DNA of 64,000 bases from a virus, in the IMG/VR virus record IMGVR_UViG_3300025122_000010, positions 20,103-84,102 of that record. One strand, written 5' to 3'. The notes beneath the pieces are model-generated. The model saw nothing but the letters and a program-made list of their open reading frames with translations. It did no database searches and had not been told where the DNA came from. This document shows, piece after piece, positions 21,043 to 27,148 of the stretch (the stretch's first letter is position 1; each line of letters starts with the position of its first letter). Position numbers and translations under genes: made by a program.

Positions 21043-21096
21043 AGTATCCGACTCTTAATCGGGAGGTCGTAGGTTCGAACCCTACCGAAGGGACCA
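21020..21096 (+). tRNA. tRNA-Lys(CTT)
   Basis: Acceptor CCCTTCG/CGAAGGG, D stem ACTC/GAGT, anticodon arm TCCGA-CTCTTAA-TCGGG, T arm GTAGG-TTCGAAC-CCTAC, CCA encoded. The upstream reading frame overlaps its first 23 nt. Confidence 0.9.
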
Positions 21097-21112
21097 AAAA
21101 AAAGAGATCATA

Positions 21113-21292
21113 ATGATACGCAAATTATGGATATATTTGTTTCACGATCTTACAGGAATGAGTTGTAGTTTTGTGAAGCATAAAGATCGTTATAAACACA
21201 TAGTTTACAAATGTGTAGGTTGTGGTAAGATTGTAGAGAGAGAAGTAATTGAACCGCCATCTGGTGATGCATCTTGGATAGGCGAGTATTGA
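21113..21292 (+). CDS. small zinc-ribbon-like protein, 59 aa
   Basis: Frame MIRKLWIYLFHDLTGMSCSF to SGDASWIGEY. It contains a CVGCG knuckle and an upstream MSC-x-F, so a single zinc site is possible. The ribosome site is GAGATCATA. Function unknown. Confidence 0.5.
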   Translation: MIRKLWIYLFHDLTGMSCSFVKHKDRYKHIVYKCVGCGKIVEREVIEPPSGDASWIGEY

Positions 21293-21303
21293 TTAATGAA
21301 TTT

Positions 21304-21381
21304 GGCCGGGTAGCCCAATTGGCAAGAGGCGCATGATTCAAAACCATGATGTTGAGAGTTCGACTCTCTCCCCGGCTACCA
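21304..21381 (+). tRNA. tRNA-Leu(CAA)-like, short variable region
   Basis: Acceptor GGCCGGG/CCCGGCT, anticodon arm CATGA-TTCAAAA-CCATG with an A-C closing mismatch, T arm GAGAG-TTCGACT-CTCTC, CCA encoded. Anticodon CAA gives Leu, but the variable region is only 5 nt, unlike the other Leu tRNAs here. Confidence 0.7.
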
Positions 21382-21409
21382 AATTAAAAAATGAACATGG
21401 AGAATTTGT

Positions 21410-21497
21410 GCCACTGTGGCGAAATCGGTAGTACGCGCTGGACTTAAAATTCAGTGATCGAAAGATCGTGAGAGTTCGAGTCTCTCCAGTGGCACCA
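21410..21497 (+). tRNA. tRNA-Leu(TAA)
   Basis: Acceptor GCCACTG/CAGTGGC, anticodon arm CTGGA-CTTAAAA-TTCAG, long variable arm (GATC/GATC), T arm GAGAG-TTCGAGT-CTCTC, CCA encoded. Confidence 0.9.
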
Positions 21498-21502
21498 AAT
21501 AT

Positions 21503-21525
21503 TTCGACTCCCTGATCCCCTACCA
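21503..21525 (+). pseudogene. remnant of a tRNA 3' end
   Basis: TTCGACT followed by CCCTGATCCCCTACCA resembles a T loop, T-stem strand, acceptor strand and CCA, with no matching 5' part nearby. It sits between two Leu tRNAs and suggests a deleted tRNA. Confidence 0.35.
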
Positions 21526-21559
21526 AAAACTAAGAGGTCATATTGCCGATAGACTAAAT

Positions 21560-21649
21560 GCCCGGGTGGCGTAATTGGTAGGCGCGCTAGACTTAGAATC
21601 TAGTGGAGTTTTTATCTCCGTGAGAGTTCGAGTCTCTCCCTGGGCACCA
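21560..21649 (+). tRNA. tRNA-Leu(TAG)
   Basis: Acceptor GCCCGGG/CCTGGGC, anticodon arm CTAGA-CTTAGAA-TCTAG, long variable arm (GGAG/CTCC), T arm GAGAG-TTCGAGT-CTCTC, CCA encoded. Confidence 0.9.
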
Positions 21650-21698
21650 AAAATTAAGTAAGACATTTTATTCAGTTGTTTATGATGATGCACATATT

Positions 21699-21773
21699 GG
21701 GGGTATAGTTAAATGGATATAACCTGGGTCTTCTAAACCCAAGATCGGGGTTCGATTCCCCGTGCCCCCACCA
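21699..21773 (+). tRNA. tRNA-Arg(TCT)
   Basis: Acceptor GGGGGTA/TGCCCCC, anticodon arm TGGGT-CTTCTAA-ACCCA, T arm CGGGG-TTCGATT-CCCCG, discriminator A, CCA encoded. Confidence 0.9.
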
Positions 21774-21793
21774 AAAATTAAAAGGATTCTGAA

Positions 21794-22198
21794 ATGCCAA
21801 GAATTCGTGGTTATACAATCTATAACAAGCAATTGACAGACATCACTGATGATGAGTACGATCAATTGCAGAAACTAGCTTTGAGAGGTGGTGCATTTAA
21901 AACTCATCTCAGGTTAAGTCAAAGAGACAAGGAGGAATACAAAGGGGAGAAGATATTTCTAATGAAGCACAACAGAAGTAAGAAGCTAGTAGGCTGGTCT
22001 TTGTGTTTCAAGCCCCAAGGCATCTATCTTTTTGTAGCAACAAAATTCAGACGAAAAGGATATGGGAAAGAGTTATATAGCAGAGCATTTAGTTACTTTA
22101 ACAGGAGACATAAGAAACCAACTATATTCAGACATGATATGAGAAGTAATAGATTCTATGATAAAGTTTCTGATGACTCCAAAATAAGGATAGCCTAA
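21794..22198 (+). CDS. GNAT-family acetyltransferase-like protein
   Basis: This 134-aa protein has the GNAT acetyl-CoA-binding region: strand GIYLFVATKF, then RRKGYGKELYSRAF with the R/Q-x-x-G-x-G/A loop as RRKGYG, and a C-terminal NRFYDK segment as in motif B. Such enzymes acetylate amino groups of small molecules, proteins or aminoacyl-tRNA. The target is unknown; a tRNA island location makes tRNA-linked substrates worth considering. Confidence 0.7.
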   Translation: MPRIRGYTIYNKQLTDITDDEYDQLQKLALRGGAFKTHLRLSQRDKEEYKGEKIFLMKHNRSKKLVGWSLCFKPQGIYLFVATKFRRKGYGKELYSRAFSYFNRRHKKPTIFRHDMRSNRFYDKVSDDSKIRIA

Positions 22199-22824
22199 TG
22201 AAAAAGGTTTATATTGAGCAGTGGATGCGAACAAAGGAGGAAAAAGCTTCTGGTAAGAAAACTGAAGTGGTGTATGCATTAGAAGTCGGTGAACACGTCG
22301 ATGTTCTAGCTTCTAGAATGGGAATGGGAACTAGATATTTTGCAAAAGGAAAGACTGATTGTTATTGGGTGCTTGATGCTAGAACAGGTTATAAGGTCTT
22401 AATCAACAAGCTAATATTTATGAGGATGTTAGAGGTTCATACAAATCAAGACTTGGAAGTTTACAAGATTCATGATAGAGCAGTTAGGGCTTTTCTATAT
22501 AGACGCCCTCCAATGGCATATGGTGTACAAATTACTCTAATTCATAATGAATCCATCATTCAAGGAGTCGATACATTCAGTTTGGGCGAATATGAAAATG
22601 AAACAAAGCGTTTTAGAACTGAAAGTGGTAATTATAGAAAGCAAGTAGCTGAAGCAAAAGCACTAAAGAAAGAAATTGAAGAAACAGAAGAATATGTAAA
22701 GAGATATCAAGAAATGATGGATGAAATACGATATGCAGCATCGGGTATACATACATTGAAAGAAAATTTGAGAACAATGAAGCACAATCTTCGTGTCTTT
22801 CGAAATATGGGAATTCTAGAATAA
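22198..22824 (+). CDS. hypothetical protein with C-terminal helix bundle, 208 aa
   Basis: Its start overlaps the acetyltransferase stop (TAATG). The N-terminal half is globular (VGEHVDVLASRMGMGTRYFA, GYKVLINKLIFMRM). The last 80 residues form a charged coiled coil (VAEAKALKKEIEETEEYVKR). No family is recognised. Confidence 0.55.
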   Translation: MKKVYIEQWMRTKEEKASGKKTEVVYALEVGEHVDVLASRMGMGTRYFAKGKTDCYWVLDARTGYKVLINKLIFMRMLEVHTNQDLEVYKIHDRAVRAFLYRRPPMAYGVQITLIHNESIIQGVDTFSLGEYENETKRFRTESGNYRKQVAEAKALKKEIEETEEYVKRYQEMMDEIRYAASGIHTLKENLRTMKHNLRVFRNMGILE

Positions 22825-22826
22825 GT

Positions 22827-22911
22827 GGAGGGTAGCGCTACTGGTAGCAAACTAGTTTTGAACGCTAGGCCAGGTGAAAGCCTGAGGGTTCGACTCCTTT
22901 ACCCTCCTCCC
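22827..22911 (+). tRNA. tRNA-Ser(TGA) ending in CCC
   Basis: Acceptor GGAGGGT/ACCCTCC, anticodon arm CTAGT-TTTGAAC-GCTAG, long variable arm (CAGG/CCTG), T loop TTCGACT. After discriminator T the gene reads CCC instead of CCA, so the 3' end would need repair or addition. Confidence 0.85.
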
Positions 22912-22929
22912 TAATAGAAAGTTACTTTT

Positions 22930-23040
22930 ATGTCAAAGTATAATATAGAACTCTTTGCAGAATACATCTGTTATGGAATGATGATGGGAATATTCTATTC
23001 GATCTATCTTGTAGCTTACTGTTTAATAATGACTTGGTGA
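22930..23040 (+). CDS. small membrane peptide, 36 aa
   Basis: Frame MSKYNIELFAEYICYGMMMG and a hydrophobic C-terminus ending at TGA 23038. One membrane span is likely. The ribosome site is weak. Confidence 0.4.
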   Translation: MSKYNIELFAEYICYGMMMGIFYSIYLVAYCLIMTW

Positions 23041-23044
23041 AAAC

Positions 23045-23230
23045 ATGATACCGAATCTTAATGTGAAAAGAGATATGGATAGAGATCGAAGAAATCGTCT
23101 AGCATATCTTGCTTTATACTACGCTATTCAGGGTGATGAAGAACGATCAGAGAAGATAAGAAAACTAGTCAAAAATCTAGGAGGTTGCAATGGAAAGAAT
23201 AGCGATGGGCAAGAAGAAGTCAATTGTTAA
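23045..23230 (+). CDS. hypothetical protein, 61 aa
   Basis: GGTGA precedes the ATG. It has a basic N-terminus (KRDMDRDRRNR) and a short helix with YYAIQGDEERSEKIRKLV. The next gene's AGGAGG lies within its 3' part, and the overlap is 41 nt. Confidence 0.45.
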   Translation: MIPNLNVKRDMDRDRRNRLAYLALYYAIQGDEERSEKIRKLVKNLGGCNGKNSDGQEEVNC

Positions 23231-23483
23231 AGAAGAAAAAATCGTATATACATTTACAGTTGCAGAAGTAATTGAAGCTTTAGAAGGAATTGATACTTCA
23301 GATGGAACTAGTTCATTCATCCCTTTTATTGAAAATTGTGAAATGAGAATTAACAGAGGAGATGGAGAATTTGTAACTGTTATTCCGAGTATGGATAAGA
23401 TTGAATTTGTGAATACATTCACAACTGCTGAAGAGTATAAAGAAGAATCACCTCATACAAGAGAAGAACTAGCTGCTCCTTGA
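23190..23483 (+). CDS. hypothetical protein, 97 aa
   Basis: A strong AGGAGG precedes ATG 23190. An internal ATG (MGKKKS) at 23205 is possible. It is acidic with a beta-strand core (KIVYTFTVAEVIEALEG). The stop abuts tRNA-Gly(TCC). Function unknown. Confidence 0.55.
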   Translation: MERIAMGKKKSIVKEEKIVYTFTVAEVIEALEGIDTSDGTSSFIPFIENCEMRINRGDGEFVTVIPSMDKIEFVNTFTTAEEYKEESPHTREELAAP

Positions 23484-23558
23484 GCCACTATAGTTTAGCT
23501 GGTAAAACACTAGCCTTCCAAGCTGAAGTCCTCGGTTCGATTCCGTGTAGTGGCTCCA
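23484..23558 (+). tRNA. tRNA-Gly(TCC)
   Basis: Acceptor GCCACTA/TAGTGGC, D stem GTTT/AAAC, anticodon loop CTTCCAA, T loop TTCGATT, discriminator T, CCA encoded. Confidence 0.85.
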
Positions 23559-23567
23559 AAATAATTA

Positions 23568-23641
23568 GCGGGTATAGTATAACGGTATTACGTGACGTTG
23601 CCAACGTTAATATACGAGTTCAATTCTCGTTACCCGCTCCA
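23568..23641 (+). tRNA. tRNA-Gly(GCC)
   Basis: Acceptor GCGGGTA/TACCCGC, anticodon loop TTGCCAA closed by GACG/CGTT, T arm ACGAG-TTCAATT-CTCGT, discriminator T, CCA encoded. Confidence 0.85.
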
Positions 23642-23643
23642 GA

Positions 23644-23719
23644 GGTCCGGTCGCCAAATGGTTAAGGTAGCAGGTTGCAACCCTGTAATTTGTGAGTTCG
23701 AATCTCACCCGGACCTCCA
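23644..23719 (+). tRNA. tRNA-Cys(GCA)
   Basis: Acceptor GGTCCGG/CCGGACC, anticodon arm GCAGG-TTGCAAC-CCTGT, T arm GTGAG-TTCGAAT-CTCAC, discriminator T (expected for Cys), CCA encoded. Confidence 0.9.
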
Positions 23720-23738
23720 TATTAAATAGGAGAATTCA

Positions 23739-23984
23739 ATGAGTCTGTTTTCTAGATGTAGACATAAATTTGAAAAGAAGATTGACGACAAAGGATACCA
23801 GTTTTGTGAGAAATGTGGAAAAGCAATTCAAGTAAAAACAAAATGCAATCACAAATGGGTTATTCATAGCGACACTGTTAAGACTACATTAAGAGATGTT
23901 ATTATCGAATTTCTATTTGTAATGAGATGTGAAAAGTGTGGTGAAATGAAGACTCATAGAATAGGAGTGAACGATCGATATTGA
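23739..23984 (+). CDS. zinc-ribbon protein, 81 aa
   Basis: TAGGAG precedes the ATG. Two CxxC knuckles (FCEKCGKA and RCEKCGEM) plus C-x-H pairs (SRCRHKF, KCNHKW) suggest one or two zinc sites. Such small proteins often bind nucleic acid or RNA polymerase. Function unknown. It stops 1 nt before tRNA-Leu(GAG). Confidence 0.6.
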   Translation: MSLFSRCRHKFEKKIDDKGYQFCEKCGKAIQVKTKCNHKWVIHSDTVKTTLRDVIIEFLFVMRCEKCGEMKTHRIGVNDRY

Positions 23985-23985
23985 T

Positions 23986-24071
23986 GTCCGAGTGGTGGAA
24001 TGGCAGACACGCTAGCTTGAGGGGCTAGTGGTAGAGATACCGTGCAGGTTCAACTCCTGTCTCGGACACCA
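23986..24071 (+). tRNA. tRNA-Leu(GAG)
   Basis: Acceptor GTCCGAG/CTCGGAC, anticodon arm CTAGC-TTGAGGG-GCTAG, long variable arm (GGTA/TACC), T arm GCAGG-TTCAACT-CCTGT, CCA encoded. Confidence 0.9.
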
Positions 24072-24092
24072 AATAACAAATGAGGTTTCAAA

Positions 24093-24314
24093 ATGACAAT
24101 ATTACAATTGCCAGTAAAAGTATTTTCTGAAGCAGTTGTTCGTTTCTTGTTGATGTGTTTGGGATGTGTGGTAGTTGTATTGCCAATCATTATAACATTA
24201 GATATGTTATTTGCTACATTATGCGTGATTGCAGGTTTCTGCATTGCATTCTATTTTGGTGCCACATGCGGCACTTTGTTAAATATGTATGGCACGGGAA
24301 TTGACATGAATTGA
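24093..24314 (+). CDS. membrane protein, 73 aa
   Basis: GAGG precedes the ATG. Two hydrophobic segments cover most of the protein (FLLMCLGCVVVVLPIIITL and LFATLCVIAGFCIAFYFGA). Function unknown. Confidence 0.55.
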   Translation: MTILQLPVKVFSEAVVRFLLMCLGCVVVVLPIIITLDMLFATLCVIAGFCIAFYFGATCGTLLNMYGTGIDMN

Positions 24315-24338
24315 AGACCACTTATTCAGAAGGAGAGA

Positions 24339-24491
24339 AAGTACCCGATCCAGATAACAGAGCTGAATACTCTACTGGTGGATCCTCCTCCTCGTGACTA
24401 CGTCTTTGGTACTTCCGTGGGTCTGCAGAAGACGCTTCTTGACCGTTGCGCAGCAGAGAAATGTCACTGTTCTTTAGAAGAATTAAAATAA
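24339..24491 (+). CDS. possible gene lacking a normal start, about 50 aa
   Basis: The frame KYPIQITELNTLLVDPPPRD, then YVFGTSVGLQKTLLDRCAAE and a Cys/His tail, looks coding and ends at TAA 24489. AAGGAGAG stands just upstream, but AAAGTA is found where ATG would be expected; the next in-frame start is GTG 24378. It may be a damaged gene. The 40 nt after it hold no gene. Confidence 0.3.
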   Translation, partial: KYPIQITELNTLLVDPPPRDYVFGTSVGLQKTLLDRCAAEKCHCSLEELK

Positions 24492-24530
24492 GTTTAATGC
24501 TAGAAGTTATTTATTATAACTAGATAGAAT

Positions 24531-24608
24531 GGGGCGGTAGCTAAAAGTGGTAAAAGCAGGACTCTTATAAAGTCAAGATAGCTGGTTCAACTCCAGCCCG
24601 CCCTACCA
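24531..24608 (+). tRNA. tRNA-Ile(TAT)
   Basis: Acceptor GGGGCGG/CCGCCCT, D stem GCT/AGC, anticodon loop CTTATAA closed by GACT/AGTC, T arm GCTGG-TTCAACT-CCAGC, CCA encoded. It would read AUA directly without lysidine. Confidence 0.85.
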
Positions 24609-24628
24609 AAAAAATCAAGGAGGCTCCA

Positions 24629-24781
24629 ATGAGTTCAAAATCTGATGCGTATAATTCAATTGTCATAGCTAAGGAAAGCATAAAAGATGGAAACACTGGA
24701 ACGAACAGAGCATTAATTGCAATCGCAAAATCTTTATTAGTAATAGCAGCAGCAATCAAAGAAAACAAACTGCCCGTGTAA
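24629..24781 (+). CDS. small protein, 50 aa
   Basis: AAGGAGGCT precedes the ATG. It has a polar N-terminus and an amphipathic helix (RALIAIAKSLLVIAAAIKEN). The last four codons and the stop lie inside tRNA-Val(TAC). Confidence 0.5.
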   Translation: MSSKSDAYNSIVIAKESIKDGNTGTNRALIAIAKSLLVIAAAIKENKLPV

Positions 24782-24847
24782 CTCAGTGGTTAGAGTTCCT
24801 GTCCTACAAACAGGTGGTCGTTGGTTCGAATCCAACCTCGGGCACCA
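24772..24847 (+). tRNA. tRNA-Val(TAC) with C at position 33
   Basis: Acceptor GCCCGTG/CTCGGGC (one T-T mismatch), D stem ACTC/GAGT, anticodon arm CCTGT-CCTACAA-ACAGG, T arm GTTGG-TTCGAAT-CCAAC, CCA encoded. Position 33 is C instead of the near-universal U. Confidence 0.8.
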
Positions 24848-24864
24848 AATAAATGGAGGTTTCT

Positions 24865-25128
24865 ATGAACAGTCTAAAAGGCAAACTTCAATTGGTTGCT
24901 GGAATCATTACTACTTTATGGGTGTTTGTTGCAATGTTTTGTAGTGAGCCAGGTTATCTTTATAGTTCAAAATGCGATTGTGAAGCTGCATTTACGTTTT
25001 TTGGAATTGTAGGCGGGTTTTCAATGATTTTTGCAATTATATATGGCATCAGGCAATTACTGTATGAAGGTGCAAAGAATTGCAAACTGAGAATAAGTTA
25101 TGACAATAATTCTAAAACAGAAGAATAG
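24865..25128 (+). CDS. membrane protein, 87 aa
   Basis: ATG 24865 has TGGAGG 6 nt upstream and is preferred over ATG 24853. Two hydrophobic segments (LQLVAGIITTLWVFVAMF and FFGIVGGFSMIFAIIYGI) flank a loop with CDC. Function unknown. The 52 nt downstream hold only a three-codon frame. Confidence 0.55.
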   Translation: MNSLKGKLQLVAGIITTLWVFVAMFCSEPGYLYSSKCDCEAAFTFFGIVGGFSMIFAIIYGIRQLLYEGAKNCKLRISYDNNSKTEE

Positions 25129-25180
25129 GAGGGTGCTAACATGACGTAACTATCTAACAACTAAAAATAGGAGACTAGTT

Positions 25181-25708
25181 ATGTCTGAAGATGAAGTACT
25201 TTTCGATCCAGAGTATAATCCTGAGTGGTATGAAAGAATGATTCTTTGGTTCTATCATAACATTTGGGAAAAAAGAGATGTTCGTAGAAGGTTAAGATGG
25301 TTTTGGCAAAGAAGAACCAGAGGATTCGATGATCTTGAACTTTGGAATCTTCATTATAGTTTCACAGATTTCATTCTTCCTAGATTGAAAGCATTCAGAG
25401 AACTCGGACTTATGGGTTGTCCTGTTCTTGAAGGTTATGAGTTTAATGGAAATCATGATGGAATGCACGATGAGTGGAAAGAGATTCTTGACAAGATGGT
25501 TAATGCTTTCTACTATATGAAAATAGATATGGAAGATATGCATTACCCTCCATCAAAAATGATGAAAAAAGAAGACGGAACAATTTACTTTAAGCACTAT
25601 CCAGGTTATAACTATGATGAATACACTACAGAAATGAAAAGAAGATGGGATGTTATTGAAGAAGGCTTAAAACTATTCGGTAAGTATTATCAAGGCATAT
25701 GGGATTGA
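25181..25708 (+). CDS. conserved phage hypothetical protein, 175 aa
   Basis: AGGAGAC precedes the ATG. The segment RRTRGFDDLELWNLHYSFTD, FILPRLKAFRE, and DEWKEILDKMVNAFYY is a pattern I recall from a widespread phage family of unknown function (the helix after W-DL and the EW--ILDKMI-AF block). It is rich in Trp/Tyr/Arg. Not assigned. Confidence 0.6.
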   Translation: MSEDEVLFDPEYNPEWYERMILWFYHNIWEKRDVRRRLRWFWQRRTRGFDDLELWNLHYSFTDFILPRLKAFRELGLMGCPVLEGYEFNGNHDGMHDEWKEILDKMVNAFYYMKIDMEDMHYPPSKMMKKEDGTIYFKHYPGYNYDEYTTEMKRRWDVIEEGLKLFGKYYQGIWD

Positions 25709-25718
25709 GGAGGTTTCT

Positions 25719-26054
25719 ATGATAATGTGGCATGTTGGTCCAGATGCTATAATGGACCATGCAAGAATAGTTAAGATTCTTTTATGTGATGCTATTGTCA
25801 GAAAGGGATATGTAACACAAGAACAAGGTAATGAAATTTGTGATAACATAATTATCACGTATGAACGTAAACCTCTTTTGAGCACTGCCTGGAATTGGGT
25901 GAGTGGTGATAAAGAGAAGTATTCGTTCATAGTTTCAGAACTTATTAATTGTTCTGGAAGAGAAAAAGATGTAGATCATATTTTAGCAAAGAAATCAGCA
26001 CCAAAGTTAGAAGAAGCAAAAGAAGAAAAGGAAGAAGAAACTAAAGACGAATGA
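25719..26054 (+). CDS. hypothetical protein, 111 aa
   Basis: A strong GAGGAGG precedes the ATG. The globular part has a possible helical core (IMDHARIVKILLCDAIV) and the tail is Glu/Lys-rich (KLEEAKEEKEEETKDE), like the tail of the protein at 18216. Function unknown. Confidence 0.55.
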   Translation: MIMWHVGPDAIMDHARIVKILLCDAIVRKGYVTQEQGNEICDNIIITYERKPLLSTAWNWVSGDKEKYSFIVSELINCSGREKDVDHILAKKSAPKLEEAKEEKEEETKDE

Positions 26055-26059
26055 ATTTG

Positions 26060-26133
26060 CGCGGGGAGGATCGGTTATCCCATCTGGTCTCATAAGCCAG
26101 ACTTCGTGAGTTCAACTCTCACCCCCGCTTCCA
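26060..26133 (+). tRNA. tRNA-Met(CAT), copy 2
   Basis: Acceptor CGCGGGG/CCCCGCT with a C-T mismatch at pair 1-72, D stem GGAT/ATCC, anticodon arm CTGGT-CTCATAA-GCCAG, T arm GTGAG-TTCAACT-CTCAC, CCA encoded. The 1-72 mismatch recalls initiators, but the three G-C pairs of initiator stems are absent. Confidence 0.75.
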
Positions 26134-26309
26134 TTTATAACTGAACAGAGTGACTGAATAATCCCTTCTTGGTGGGGATAAAGTACAGTTGACTAGTATG
26201 GTAGCTAGAGGCTGGTTCAGGGGATACCTTAGAGACAGATTAGCCAAGCTCCTGTTAAGAGAGTCTATTCTAGATATATATCTACTCTCTTCTCTGTTCT
26301 TACAAAAAT
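26134..26309 (+). other. tRNA spacer with hairpin, no clear gene
   Basis: No convincing gene here. A hairpin spans 26257-26291: AAGAGAGT/ACTCTCTT outside and TAGAT/ATCTA inside, followed by CTCTGTTCTT. It may be a processing site or weak terminator between two Met tRNAs. Confidence 0.4.
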
Positions 26310-26381
26310 ACCGGTAGCCCAGGTTTGGGGAGTGATTCTCATAAGATCATTCTTTGAGTTCAATTCTCTCTACCGGTACCA
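26310..26381 (+). tRNA. tRNA-Met(CAT), copy 3
   Basis: Acceptor ACCGGTA/TACCGGT, short D arm CCC/GGG, anticodon arm TGATT-CTCATAA-GATCA, T loop TTCAATT, CCA encoded. It could be Met or lysidine-type Ile. Confidence 0.75.
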
Positions 26382-26397
26382 ACTATGAGGTTTTGAT

Positions 26398-26750
26398 ATG
26401 ACTTCTGAAGATCATAAGATTCCAACTCCAAAAGAGTTTTTAGCAAAGCAAGATGACAAAAAAAGAAAAAAAGAGAAAAGCTAATTGACACTTGGAGTAA
26501 GTTATTCAAAACAGAATTGGAAGCAAAGTCAAAGTGTAAAGTAATTCCTCCAGCTGTAGTAAAGTTGCATGTTGTGAATCGTCTTGCAGAACATGAATTA
26601 ACTATACTCATCGATCATTTTTCAAGATATGGTTGGCATATGTATTATGTTCCAGAATCAGATACATCTTGGTCAATGACAGCAAAGAGCTATCATACAT
26701 TTATTAAGCATTATTATATGTTTAAGCCTGAAAATGATTGGAAAGCATAG
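26398..26750 (+). CDS. hypothetical protein, probably joined by a -1 frameshift on a run of seven A
   Basis: The first frame (ATG 26398, MTSEDHKIPTPKEFLAKQDD plus basic residues) ends at TAA 26482. The second frame, open from 26457, reads REKLIDTWSKLFKTELEAKS and continues to TAG 26748 (VVKLHVVNRLAEHELTIL, YYMFKPENDWKA). No good start serves the second frame. Between them, 26466-26472 is A-AAA-AAA in the first frame, a classic slippery heptamer; slipping back one base joins both into 117 aa. A homopolymer sequencing error would look the same. Function unknown. Confidence 0.5.
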
Positions 26751-26751
26751 T

Positions 26752-26827
26752 TGCCCTGTGGTCTAATTGGCACGACGCCTGGCTCTGGACCAGGAAATTC
26801 TAGGTTCGAATCCTAGCAGGGCAGCCA
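26752..26827 (+). tRNA. tRNA-Gln(CTG), last of the island
   Basis: Acceptor TGCCCTG/CAGGGCA, anticodon arm CCTGG-CTCTGGA-CCAGG, T arm CTAGG-TTCGAAT-CCTAG, discriminator G, CCA encoded. Confidence 0.9.
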
Positions 26828-26848
26828 AAACAAAAGGTTGTTTTAAAA

Positions 26849-27148
26849 ATGGACTTAGACGAAAAAATTGAAGCTGCAATAACACTCTTTGCATGTGGCC
26901 GGTATCATCGTATCAAAAGTGTAAAACGTTCTTTATTCAGAAAACATTGTGGAAAAAGATTTCATAAAATTGTTGTAGAATATTCTGGCAAAATGTGTGT
27001 TGAACACTTTAACACTGATCGTAGAAAAGTAATATGGGTATGTGATTGTGAGGAATGTGATTGTATAGCTTATTATAGTATTTGCTACGATGATTTTAAA
27101 TTCACATTGTTTTCTTTAAGAGAAAGACTAGAAAAGGTTACAACATGA
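26849..27148 (+). CDS. hypothetical Cys-rich protein, 99 aa
   Basis: AAAAGG precedes the ATG. It has a basic N-terminal half and a cluster of cysteines (WVCDCEECDC) that could bind metal. Its stop overlaps the start of the IMPDH-like gene, so the two are co-translated. Confidence 0.5.
   Translation: MDLDEKIEAAITLFACGRYHRIKSVKRSLFRKHCGKRFHKIVVEYSGKMCVEHFNTDRRKVIWVCDCEECDCIAYYSICYDDFKFTLFSLRERLEKVTT

Noticed and set aside
21794-22198. Integrase or attachment site at the tRNA genes
   Set aside because: No integrase gene is in the window and no tRNA-end duplication of the attachment type was found.
26198-26317. A 39-aa frame between two Met tRNAs
   Set aside because: It covers a hairpin, lacks a ribosome site and ends inside a tRNA. 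It is more likely chance.
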